From the NCBI GenBank assembly GCA_050250955.1, contig JBFWNR010000002.1:434001-498000 (forward strand): a stretch of DNA of 64,000 nucleotides, given 5' to 3'. The notes beneath the pieces are model-generated. The model searched no databases. It was not told the DNA's origin and worked only from the letters and a program-made list of their open reading frames with translations. How positions within the stretch are numbered: position 1 is the first letter of the stretch; each line of letters starts with the position of its first letter. The stretch comes from CAWAYR01 sp050250955 (lineage in GTDB: Bacteria; Acidobacteriota; Vicinamibacteria; Vicinamibacterales; UBA2999). Below are positions 23,829 to 31,555 of this stretch, piece by piece. The position numbers were made by a program, and so were the translations under genes.

Positions 23829-25751
23829 ATGCGCGCCGGCTGGATCGCCGCCGTCGTCCTGGCCCTGGCCACCGCGGTCCTGTTCCAGCCGGTCGTCGAT
23901 CACGGCTTCCTCAACTGGGACGACCCCGACGTGGTCGCCGCCAACCCGCAGCTGCAGCAGCCGCCCGGCGAGCTGGCCGCCTGGGCGGCCACCACCCGCG
24001 ACATGGGGCACTACCAGCCGGTGGCCTGGCTGACGCTGGCCGGGATCGCCGGACGGCCGCCGTCGCCGGCCCGCGTCCACGGCGCCGCCGTCGCCCTGCA
24101 CGCCCTGAACGCCGTGCTGCTCTTCGCCGTGATCGCCCTCGTCCTCGGCGAAGGCGCCGGAAGGGGACGGTGGGCCCCGGCCGCCGCGGCAGCGGCGCTC
24201 TTTGCCTGGCACCCGCTCCGGGTCGAGCCGGTGGCGTGGGCGAGCGCGCTGCCGTATCTCCTGGCGTACGCCCCGCTGCTGGCGGCCACCGGGGCGTGGA
24301 TCCGTTGGAGTCGCGGCGGCCACGGCGGATGGCTGGCGGCGAGTCTCGTCCTGTTCGTCGTCTCGCAGCTCGTCCGCGTCACGGCGCCGCTCTACGCCGT
24401 CGTGCTGGTGGCGGCGTGGTGGGCGTCGGGCGGCACCGGACGGCGAACGGCGGCCGTTCTCGGCCGGGCGGTGACGCCGTTCGCCGTGCTCGGGCTGGCG
24501 TTCGCGGGGCTCGAGGCGTGGGCGCGCGGCGCCGAGTCGCTGACCGACTACCCGTTCGGCGTGCGGTTGTCGTGGGCGCTGGCGAATCCCGCGGCGTACC
24601 TCTGGCGCTCGGTCGCGCCGGTGGGCCTGACGCCGCTCGACCCGCTGCCCCGGGAGGCGGCCGTGGACTGGACGCGCACCGCGCTGGCCCTTGGCGGCGG
24701 TCTGTCCGTCGTGGCGGCGACCTGGTGGCGGTGGGGACGCGGCGCCGCCGTGGCGGTGTGGGGTGCGTATCTCGCCCTGCTGCTGCCGGTCGTCGGGCTG
24801 GTCGCCTCCGGACTGCAGCTGACCGCCGATCGCTACACCTACGGGCCGGCGATGGTGCTGGCGGTGGCGGTGGCAGCGGCGCTGTCCGGCCTGCGCCCGC
24901 CGGCACAGCGGGTCGCGCTGGCCGCAGCGGTTGTCGCCGCGGTCGCGCTGGCGGCGGCGACCCGCGTCGCCCTGCCCCACTGGCGCGATTCGGCGTCGCT
25001 GTGGCACCGCGCCCTCGCCGTCGACGCCGACAACGACGTCGCGCGCTACAACCTCGCCCTGGCCGAGCTGTCGGCCGGGCGCAACGACGAGGCGGAAGCG
25101 CATCTCGCCCGCGTCCTCGCCGACGTGCCCGACCACGCGCCGGCCCGCGCGCAACTGGCGACCCTTCGCGCCGACCGCGCCCAGCGGGCGGCCGACGCGG
25201 CCGCCGCGGCTGGACGCCTGGACGAGGCCATCCGCGGCTACGACGAGACCCTGGCGCACGATCCCGGCCGCACCCGGGCGCGGCTCACACGCGGCATGGC
25301 GCTGGTGCGCTCCGGTGCCGCGGCGCGTGCCGTGGCCGACCTGGAAGCCGCCGGGGCCGCCGACTCGGCGGACCCGGCGGTGGCCGGCGCCCTGGCCCTG
25401 GCCTGGACCGAGACCGGCCGCAGCGCCGACGCCATCGCGCTGCTGCGGCGGATGCGCGAGCGCCAGCCGCGCAACCTGTCGGTGACGATGAACCTGGCCC
25501 GTCTGCTGCTCACCGCCACGCCGATGGCGCTGCGCGATCCCGAAGCGGCCCTGGGGCTGGTGGCCGGCGTGAACGACGCCACCGGCGGGCAGAACCCGCG
25601 CGTGCTGGCCACGCTGGCCGAGGCATTGGCCGCCACCGGCCGCCACCGCGACGCCGCCGAGGCCTGGGCGGTCGCCATCACGCTCGCCGACGAATCGGGC
25701 GACGCCGCTCTGACCGCCGACCTCCGCCGCCGCGCCGCGTCAGGCCGTTGA
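23829..25751 (+). CDS. TMTC-like multi-pass membrane protein with TPR repeats
   Basis: The 640-aa protein starts MRAGWIAAVVLALATAVLFQP and continues with the FLNWDDPDVV motif in the first external loop, which is typical of bacterial TPR membrane proteins related to the TMTC/protein O-mannosyltransferase (GT-C) group. About nine hydrophobic helices are seen up to residue 385, among them a WHPLRVEPVAW loop with conserved His, Glu and Trp. TPR units follow (ALAVDADNDVARYNLALAEL and others). A role in glycosylation of exported proteins is inference. It starts 6 nt after the previous stop and ends the seven-gene run; it is convergent with the TonB receptor gene. Confidence 0.8.
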   Translation: MRAGWIAAVVLALATAVLFQPVVDHGFLNWDDPDVVAANPQLQQPPGELAAWAATTRDMGHYQPVAWLTLAGIAGRPPSPARVHGAAVALHALNAVLLFAVIALVLGEGAGRGRWAPAAAAAALFAWHPLRVEPVAWASALPYLLAYAPLLAATGAWIRWSRGGHGGWLAASLVLFVVSQLVRVTAPLYAVVLVAAWWASGGTGRRTAAVLGRAVTPFAVLGLAFAGLEAWARGAESLTDYPFGVRLSWALANPAAYLWRSVAPVGLTPLDPLPREAAVDWTRTALALGGGLSVVAATWWRWGRGAAVAVWGAYLALLLPVVGLVASGLQLTADRYTYGPAMVLAVAVAAALSGLRPPAQRVALAAAVVAAVALAAATRVALPHWRDSASLWHRALAVDADNDVARYNLALAELSAGRNDEAEAHLARVLADVPDHAPARAQLATLRADRAQRAADAAAAAGRLDEAIRGYDETLAHDPGRTRARLTRGMALVRSGAAARAVADLEAAGAADSADPAVAGALALAWTETGRSADAIALLRRMRERQPRNLSVTMNLARLLLTATPMALRDPEAALGLVAGVNDATGGQNPRVLATLAEALAATGRHRDAAEAWAVAITLADESGDAALTADLRRRAASGR

Positions 25752-25764
25752 GGTCCGTACACAC

Positions 25765-25792
25765 GAAGGGCGGCTCCGCAGAGCCGCCCTTC
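25765..25792. terminator. Strong hairpin between convergent genes
   Basis: A perfect 12-bp stem GAAGGGCGGCTC / GAGCCGCCCTTC with a CGCA loop lies 13 nt after the TMTC-like gene. There is no T-run, so it may work as a bidirectional barrier. The core is again of the GGC-G palindrome type. Confidence 0.6.
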
Positions 25793-25806
25793 GCAGCGTG
25801 ATTCGT

Positions 25807-25830
25807 CTAGCCGCTAGCCGCCAGCCGCTG
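25807..25830. repeat. TAGCCGC heptamer tract
   Basis: Three variant heptamers (TAGCCGC, TAGCCGC, CAGCCGC) occupy the convergent intergenic gap between the two hairpins. Confidence 0.75.
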
Positions 25831-25860
25831 TTCTGAAGCGCGCGAGGCGCCGCTTCAGAA
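25831..25860 (-). terminator. Hairpin containing the TonB receptor stop codon
   Basis: TTCTGAAGCG (25831-25840) pairs with CGCTTCAGAA (25851-25860) around a 10-nt loop. The stem includes the TGA stop of the receptor gene on the minus strand. Confidence 0.5.
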
Positions 25861-28590
25861 CCGGAACTTCGCGCCGATCATCAGCCGGCGCGGCAGCACG
25901 AACGAGCTGCCGACGCCGAAGTTGGCCACCGTCGAGCGGCGGTCCAGCACGCTCTGCGCGGCGTCGTTGTTGAGCGCGTTCAGCAGGTCGCCGAACACGG
26001 CGCCCTCGATGCCACGGTCACCGAACCGGAGCGCCTTCTCGAGGCGCACGTCGAGCTGATTCAACGGATCGACGCGGCGGTCGCCGCTGAGGGGCTCGAA
26101 CAGCACGCGAGTCGCACCTGGCACGAGGCCGTTGAAGCGCACCTCGCGGCCCCAGGGCCGGCCGGACTGGAAGCCATAGTTGCCAGCGACGGTGACACCC
26201 CAGCCGACGTCGTAGACCAGCTGGGCCTTGAGAATCACCGGGCGGTCGTGCAGCAACAGGCCGTCGGCATTGACGTAGTCGTTCGGATTCTGGCCGAAGA
26301 TGCCGGCGGTGCTGTTCGGCGTCGTCGTCGGCGAGCTGCGGGCGTTGTTCGAACCGTAGAGGCCGTCGGTCTTCGAGAGCGTGAGGCCGAAGGTCGCCTG
26401 CCACCGGTTCGACATCCGCTTGTTGATCTGCAGGTTGAATCCCCGGTAGGTGTTCGACAGCGCCTGGTCACCGGTGGGGTTGGTGAGCTGGAACAGGCGG
26501 CTGGCCGCGCCGCTGGTCAATTGGAGCAGGTCGAAGGTCTTGCCCTCGGCCGTCCGCTGCACGGAGGCATACGTGCCGCCGATGTCGCGCCACCCCGACA
26601 GGTTCTCGCTCCGCTTGTAGACACCGCTGACGCTCATGCCGATCCGATCGGACAGCTGGTGCTCGAAGGTGACGATGTACTGGTCGGTGTAGGGATTCTC
26701 GAACTCGGGATCGATACGGATCTGCGAGTTGTCGCTCACCAGGCTGAGCCCGATGGGATCTCCGGCTGCCGTGTAGACGCCGTCGAAGAGGTAGCGCGGT
26801 GCGATCGACGGAGTGGCGTTGTCGAACTCGCCGGTGACGATACCGCGGTAGTAGCGGCCCCAGCTGCCCTTGATGAGCGTGGTGCCCGCCTCGTTGAGCT
26901 TGACGGTGGCGCCGAGGCGCGGCGAGATGACGCTCCAGTCGAACAGCTTGTCGACACCCTGCGAGCGGCCGATCTCGTTCTCGTTGCGGTCGAGCAGCGG
27001 GAAGTCGTTGAAGTAGCCCTTGCTGTAGTCGAAACGCAAGCCGACGTTGAGCGTGAGCCGGCCGGTGCGAATGGTGTCGTCGGCGTAGACGCCGACGGCG
27101 CGCATGCGGCCGCCGCGCCAGAACGGCACCTGGGTGTAGCCGTAGGAGGGGTCGTCGCCGTAGGTGTAGATGTAGTCGTTGTAGCCGTTCAGCGACTCGC
27201 CGCCGCCGCTGTTGTACTGGACGCCGACCTTGAAGTCGTGCTGGGCGCCGAGGAAGTTGTCGGCGTACTTGGTGACCTTGCCGGCGAAGGCGGTCTTGAA
27301 GCTCTTGCCCTCGTACCAGTAGGAGATGCCGCCGGTGACGTTGCCGGTGTCGAGATCGAAGAAGCGCTTGTTGATCTTCGGCCCGCCGTTCAGCGGCAGG
27401 GTGTCGGCGGTGCCGTAGAAGCCCGAGTAGCGGGCTTCGAACACCGTGGTCGGGTTGATGACCGCGGTGTAGAGGACGCCCGGCGACGGGTTGTGGCCGC
27501 TGTTCAGGGCCACCGCGCTCGGCGCGGTGTCGGCGCTCGCCCGTTCAGGAATCTCGTAGAAGTCGTCGTGGGTCTGGACCTGGATGCGGTGGTTCTGGTT
27601 GAGGCTGTAGTTCAACTTCCAGAAGTAGCGCTTGGCGTTCGACTTGGCCGGGAACTGCTTGGGCGTGCCGGGCTGCGACTCCCAGTCTTCCTGCCACTGG
27701 AACGAGCCGAAGAACCACAGCTTGTCCTGGAGAATCGGACCGCCGAGCTGCACCGTGCTGTCACGGAAGCGGGCCCGGTTGTAGGGCTGGTCGAGATCCT
27801 GTTCGGCGGTGGTGTTGCGGCCGGTGAGGCTGTCGTTCTGGTAGTAGAAGTTGCCGTCGCCGTGGAACTGGTTGGAGCCCTGGCGGGTCACGATGTTGAA
27901 CACCGCGCCGGCGACGTTGCCGTACTCGGCGTTGGCGCCGAGCGACAGCACCTGGACTTCTTCGATGGCGTCGGTGTTCGGCCACGGCCACGCCGCACCT
28001 GACAGCGGAGCCGTGAAGTCCGTGCCATCGAGCAGATACAGGTTCTCGTTGGTCGCCGAGCCGAACGACGACGAGCGCGAACTGGTCTGCGTCGAGGGAG
28101 CGACACCGGGCGAGGCGTTGATCAGGTCGAAGAAGGTGAAGCGGCGGACCGGGGCGTTCTCGACCCACTCGCGGGTGTAGTTGGTGGCGATTTCCGTGGT
28201 CGCCGAGTCGACGACCGGCGCTTCGGCGACGACCGTGATCGTCTCCTGCTGGGTGCTGAGCGCCATCTGCACCGGCACTTCCTGGGTGGCGCCGAGCGAC
28301 ACCTGGATGCCGGTCTGCTTCTTGTTGGCGAAGCCGGCCAGTTCCACTTCGATCTCGTAGACGCCGGGCGCCAGGTTGGGGAACCGGTAGACGCCCAATT
28401 CGTTCGAGACCGCAACCGGCGCGCCCTGCACGGCCGGGCCGCGCAGCGTGACGGTGACGCCGGGCAGGACCGCGCCCGATTCGTCGGTGATCACTCCGCG
28501 AATGTCACCGGTGGTGCGCTGTGCCCATCCCGAGGTGGGAGCGGCGAGCAGCGCGGCCGCCGTCAACAGCCAAAGCAAGCGAGATCGCAT
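25855..28590 (-). CDS. TonB-dependent receptor, Oar-like, with carboxypeptidase-regulatory domain
   Basis: The 911-aa outer-membrane protein has a signal peptide (MRSRLLWLLTAAALLAAPTSGWAQ), a carboxypeptidase-regulatory-like beta-sandwich (TGDIRGVITDESGAVLPGVTV, residues 26-105), a plug domain with NENLYLLDGTDF and TDAIEEVQVL, and a long beta-barrel with DYIYTYGDDPSYGY and a C-terminal aromatic end (LMIGAKFRF). Oar-type receptors take up large polymers or peptides using TonB energy. ATG 28590 is chosen since GGAGGTCTCC precedes it; an upstream ATG at 28614 lacks a site. A promoter with TTGACA is visible upstream (28646-28675). Confidence 0.94.
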   Translation of the reverse strand: MRSRLLWLLTAAALLAAPTSGWAQRTTGDIRGVITDESGAVLPGVTVTLRGPAVQGAPVAVSNELGVYRFPNLAPGVYEIEVELAGFANKKQTGIQVSLGATQEVPVQMALSTQQETITVVAEAPVVDSATTEIATNYTREWVENAPVRRFTFFDLINASPGVAPSTQTSSRSSSFGSATNENLYLLDGTDFTAPLSGAAWPWPNTDAIEEVQVLSLGANAEYGNVAGAVFNIVTRQGSNQFHGDGNFYYQNDSLTGRNTTAEQDLDQPYNRARFRDSTVQLGGPILQDKLWFFGSFQWQEDWESQPGTPKQFPAKSNAKRYFWKLNYSLNQNHRIQVQTHDDFYEIPERASADTAPSAVALNSGHNPSPGVLYTAVINPTTVFEARYSGFYGTADTLPLNGGPKINKRFFDLDTGNVTGGISYWYEGKSFKTAFAGKVTKYADNFLGAQHDFKVGVQYNSGGGESLNGYNDYIYTYGDDPSYGYTQVPFWRGGRMRAVGVYADDTIRTGRLTLNVGLRFDYSKGYFNDFPLLDRNENEIGRSQGVDKLFDWSVISPRLGATVKLNEAGTTLIKGSWGRYYRGIVTGEFDNATPSIAPRYLFDGVYTAAGDPIGLSLVSDNSQIRIDPEFENPYTDQYIVTFEHQLSDRIGMSVSGVYKRSENLSGWRDIGGTYASVQRTAEGKTFDLLQLTSGAASRLFQLTNPTGDQALSNTYRGFNLQINKRMSNRWQATFGLTLSKTDGLYGSNNARSSPTTTPNSTAGIFGQNPNDYVNADGLLLHDRPVILKAQLVYDVGWGVTVAGNYGFQSGRPWGREVRFNGLVPGATRVLFEPLSGDRRVDPLNQLDVRLEKALRFGDRGIEGAVFGDLLNALNNDAAQSVLDRRSTVANFGVGSSFVLPRRLMIGAKFRF

Positions 28591-28645
28591 GGAGACCTCC
28601 AGCACGCCTCCCACCTGGACCGTCCAGCTGGAGCGTGACCGCGGA

Positions 28646-28675
28646 ATTGTGGTGCTGGCGTTACGGATGTGTCAA
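28646..28675 (-). promoter_or_regulatory. Sigma70-like promoter of the TonB receptor gene
   Basis: On the minus strand TTGACA (28675-28670) is followed after 18 nt by CACAAT (28651-28646). The 5' leader would be about 50 nt, and it includes a normal ribosome-binding site. Confidence 0.55.
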
Positions 28676-28834
28676 GGCGGATCCACAAATCGTGCTCATC
28701 CGATTTCCGCGAGTTCGGGGCCGAAACACGCCGAAATCCAAGGCGCCGGATCGGAAGGTTCCGCGGTCACCAAAAACTTGGCCGGGACGACCGGCGGGCC
28801 GAAGCGAAAGCCTCTCCAATGGAGCCGGCCCGAC

Positions 28835-28840
28835 TACAAT
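28835..28840 (+). promoter_or_regulatory. Putative -10 TACAAT, leaderless start
   Basis: TACAAT ends 7 nt before the ATG at 28848, and no Shine-Dalgarno sequence lies between. The message for the flavoprotein is predicted to start at the ATG. The divergent gap 28591-28847 holds no gene. Confidence 0.55.
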
Positions 28841-28847
28841 CGCGCCC

Positions 28848-30776
28848 ATGAGCGACTCCCGCGACCGCGCCCTCGGCATGCACCGCCCCATCACCCGCCG
28901 CGACTTCCTCAACGGCGTCGCCGTCGGCGTCGGCGGGGCCGCCTGGCTGGCCGGCTGCGGGCCCGGTGAGCCGGCGCTGCCCCCCGATCCGGGCTTCGAA
29001 CGGGCGGCCGGCTATTACCCGCCGGCCCTGACCGGCCTGCGCGGCAGCCACGACGGGTCGTTCGAGACCGCCCACCGCCTGAAGGACGGCCGGTTCACGC
29101 TCGACGCCGCGCTCGACACCCGTGAGCGCTACGACCTGGTGGTGGTCGGCGGCGGCATCAGCGGCCTGGCCGCGGCCCACTTCTTCCGCGCCCAGGCCGG
29201 CCCGTCGGCGCGGGTGCTGGTCCTCGACAACCACGACGACTTCGGCGGCCACGCCAAGCGCAACGAGTTCACCCACGAGGGCCGCACCTGGATCGGCTAC
29301 GGCGGCACCCAGTCCATCGACAGCCCGGCGCCCTACTCGGCCGTCGCCAGGGGGCTCATCCGCGACCTGGGCATCGACGTGGCGGCCTACGCCAAGGTCC
29401 TCGACGCCAACCTCTATCGCGGACTCGGGCTGGCCCCGGCGACCTTCTTCGACAAAGAGACCTTCGGTGCCGACGCGCTGGTGGTCGGCAGCTCGCGCAA
29501 CCCGACCCGGGAGTTCCTGGCGAAGACACCGCTGCCGCGCGAGATCCAGCAGCAGATCCTGCGGCTCACCACCGAGACGCGCGACGTGATGCCGGGGCTG
29601 AGCTCGGCCGAGAAGAAAGCGCGGCTGGCGCGGATGAGCTACACCGACTTCGTGACCAGGGAGTGGCAGCTCGACCCGCGCGTGCTCGGCATCTACCAGA
29701 CCCGCACCTACGGGCTCTTCGGCTTCGGCGTCGATGCGGTGCCGGCCCAGGACGCCTGGGCGCTGGGCCTGCCGGGGTTCCAGGGCATGAACCTCGATCC
29801 CGGCAACGGCGCCGGCCAGAACCACGACTCGATCCGCCACCCCGACGCCGAGGACTACTACTTCCACTTCCCCGACGGCAACGCCACCATCGCCCGGCTG
29901 CTGGCCCGCCGGCTGGTGCCGGCCGCGGTGCCGGGGTCGTCGGCCGACGACGTCGTGACCGCCCGGGTGGACTACGCCAGGCTCGACGACGCGGCGTCGC
30001 CGGCGCGGATCCGCCTCAACAGCACGGTTGTGCACGTCGCCCACGACGGCGATCCGGCGTCGGCGCGCGGGGTGACGGTGACCTACCAGCGCGGCGAGCA
30101 GCTCTACCGCGTCGCCGCGGCCGGGTGCGTCCTGGCGTGCTGGCACCACGTCATCCCGCACATCTGCCCCGAACTCCCCGAGGCCCAGCTCACCGCCCTG
30201 CGCTACGCCAAGAAGGTGCCGCTGGTCTACACCAACGTCTTCGTCCGCAACTGGACGGCGTTCGAGACGCTCAAGGTGAACACCATCGCCTCACCGGGGA
30301 TGTGGCACGCCTCGACCAACCTCGACTTCCCGGTGAGCATCGGCCACTACGCCCACTCGAAGACGCCGGCCGAGCCGGTGGTGCTGCACATGACCAAGGC
30401 GGCCTGCAAGCCCGGTCTGCCCGGCCCGGCGCAGCACGTCGCCGGGCGCGCCGAGCTGCTGCGCACCTCGTTCGAGACCATCGAGCGCGGCATCCGCGAC
30501 CAGCTCGGACGGATGCTCGGCGGCGGCGGGTTCGATCCAGCCGGCGACATTCTCGGCATCACCGTGAACCGCTGGCCGCACGGCTACGCCTATCAGTACA
30601 ACTCGCTGGCCGATCCGTTCTGGCTGGAGGGCGGCGAGCAGCCGTGCGCGGTGGCGCGACGGCCGTTCGGCCGGATTGCGATCGCCAACTCCGACGCGGG
30701 CGCCTACGCCTACACCGACTGCGCCATCGACCACGGCCACCGGGCGGTGCAGGAGCTGGCGGCAATGACTAACTGA
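28848..30776 (+). CDS. Tat-exported FAD/NAD(P)-binding oxidoreductase, spermidine-dehydrogenase-like
   Basis: The 642-aa protein has a twin-arginine signal (ITRRDFLNGVAVGVGG) with a lipobox-like WLAGC, and an FAD Rossmann motif LVVVGGGISGLAAAHF near residue 95 followed by LVLDNHDDFGGHAKRNEF. The opening GYYPPALTGLRGSHDGSFE and the late NSDAGAYAYTDCAIDHGHRA match the NAD(P)-binding protein group annotated as spermidine dehydrogenases. It probably oxidises an amine or alcohol in the periplasm and passes electrons to the respiratory chain; the substrate is not certain. The stop is followed at once by a heptamer repeat tract. It is divergent from the TonB receptor. Confidence 0.85.
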   Translation: MSDSRDRALGMHRPITRRDFLNGVAVGVGGAAWLAGCGPGEPALPPDPGFERAAGYYPPALTGLRGSHDGSFETAHRLKDGRFTLDAALDTRERYDLVVVGGGISGLAAAHFFRAQAGPSARVLVLDNHDDFGGHAKRNEFTHEGRTWIGYGGTQSIDSPAPYSAVARGLIRDLGIDVAAYAKVLDANLYRGLGLAPATFFDKETFGADALVVGSSRNPTREFLAKTPLPREIQQQILRLTTETRDVMPGLSSAEKKARLARMSYTDFVTREWQLDPRVLGIYQTRTYGLFGFGVDAVPAQDAWALGLPGFQGMNLDPGNGAGQNHDSIRHPDAEDYYFHFPDGNATIARLLARRLVPAAVPGSSADDVVTARVDYARLDDAASPARIRLNSTVVHVAHDGDPASARGVTVTYQRGEQLYRVAAAGCVLACWHHVIPHICPELPEAQLTALRYAKKVPLVYTNVFVRNWTAFETLKVNTIASPGMWHASTNLDFPVSIGHYAHSKTPAEPVVLHMTKAACKPGLPGPAQHVAGRAELLRTSFETIERGIRDQLGRMLGGGGFDPAGDILGITVNRWPHGYAYQYNSLADPFWLEGGEQPCAVARRPFGRIAIANSDAGAYAYTDCAIDHGHRAVQELAAMTN

Positions 30777-30830
30777 CTAGCGGCTAGCGGCTAGCGGCTA
30801 ACGACTAGCGACTGGCGGCTGGCGGCCAGC
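30777..30830. repeat. TAGCGGC heptamer tract after the flavoprotein stop
   Basis: About seven heptamers of the TAGCGGC/TGGCGGC type start directly after the TGA at 30776 and fill most of the gap to the Uma2 gene. Variants include TAACGAC and TAGCGAC. Confidence 0.8.
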
Positions 30831-30846
30831 TGCTGGGGGCTGGGGG

Positions 30847-31416
30847 TCAGCGGCCGAAGATATCTGCGGCGGTGAGGCGGCACGCCGGCAGCCGTTCGGG
30901 AGCGAATGGCATCCCGGCCGGCACCGCCTCGACACGGCGGTATTGCCCGTCGACAGGTTCACGGAACCTGGTGACCACCTCGGCGACGACGTCGATGAGC
31001 CAGTACTCCGCCACGCCACAACGCGCGTAGAGCGCCGCCTTGGCGATCCGATCGTACTCGAGCGACGAGTCCGCGGCTTCGACGACCAGCAGGATGTCGG
31101 CGGGACCGGGAAGTGCGGAGGCGTAGTCGTCGTCTCGTGGCCGCAGCAGCACGACGTCCGGTTCCGGTTCGGAGTAGAGGTCGAGACGCACCGAGCCCTG
31201 CACCTGGACGATGGCGGCATCGCCAGCCAGCCGCATCAGTAACCGGTTGAGGCGGTTGACCGCGGCGTTGTGCCGGGGGCCGATGGTCATCCTGGTGACC
31301 ACGTCCCCGTCGATGAGCTCGACGCGGACGTCTGGGCGCAGGATGCCGGCCCGTCCCATCTGCTGGTACTCGTCCGCAGTGAATCGGTGTCTTCGGATCG
31401 CGACCGCCATCGGCAT
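30847..31416 (-). CDS. Uma2 family (DUF820) putative endonuclease
   Basis: The 189-aa protein matches the Uma2 restriction-endonuclease-like fold: RHRFTADEYQQMGRAGIL at the N-terminus, DVRVELIDGDVV (acidic residues), SEPEPDVVLLRP with the active-site PD motif, ILLVVEAADSSLEYDR (E in the ExK-like position) and GVAEYWLIDV. The family is widespread in cyanobacteria and acidobacteria, often in many copies; its role is not known. It is a single gene bounded by repeat DNA on the 3' side. Confidence 0.92.
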   Translation of the reverse strand: MPMAVAIRRHRFTADEYQQMGRAGILRPDVRVELIDGDVVTRMTIGPRHNAAVNRLNRLLMRLAGDAAIVQVQGSVRLDLYSEPEPDVVLLRPRDDDYASALPGPADILLVVEAADSSLEYDRIAKAALYARCGVAEYWLIDVVAEVVTRFREPVDGQYRRVEAVPAGMPFAPERLPACRLTAADIFGR

Positions 31417-31555
31417 CCGCCACCTGCCATTCTACGCGCGGCTGTGCGGGCGGCGTGCCAGGTGCCACGCCCCTGAATGCCGTGGAACCGTGGTCCCGGG
31501 CGTCAGGACGTGGCAGTTCCGGCGCGGGAGTTTCGGGCGCCGGGGCGCCGACACG
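31417..31555. other. Intergenic gap with imperfect GTGCCAGGTGCCAC palindrome
   Basis: This 139-bp gap between the Uma2 and dnaE2 genes has no coding signal. It has an imperfect inverted repeat GCGTGCCAGGTGCCACGC near 31455-31475, possibly a dispersed repeat or a transcription barrier for upstream dnaE2 run-off. Confidence 0.4.

Noticed and set aside
21609..25646. A 1345-aa open frame on the minus strand
   Set aside because: It is antisense to two sulfatase homologues and a TMTC-like gene with clear family motifs. High GC keeps the opposite frame open. Its protein is Arg/Gly/His rich with no motif.
30777..30830. Heptamer tracts as a CRISPR array
   Set aside because: The unit is 7 bp without spacers and no cas gene is in the window.
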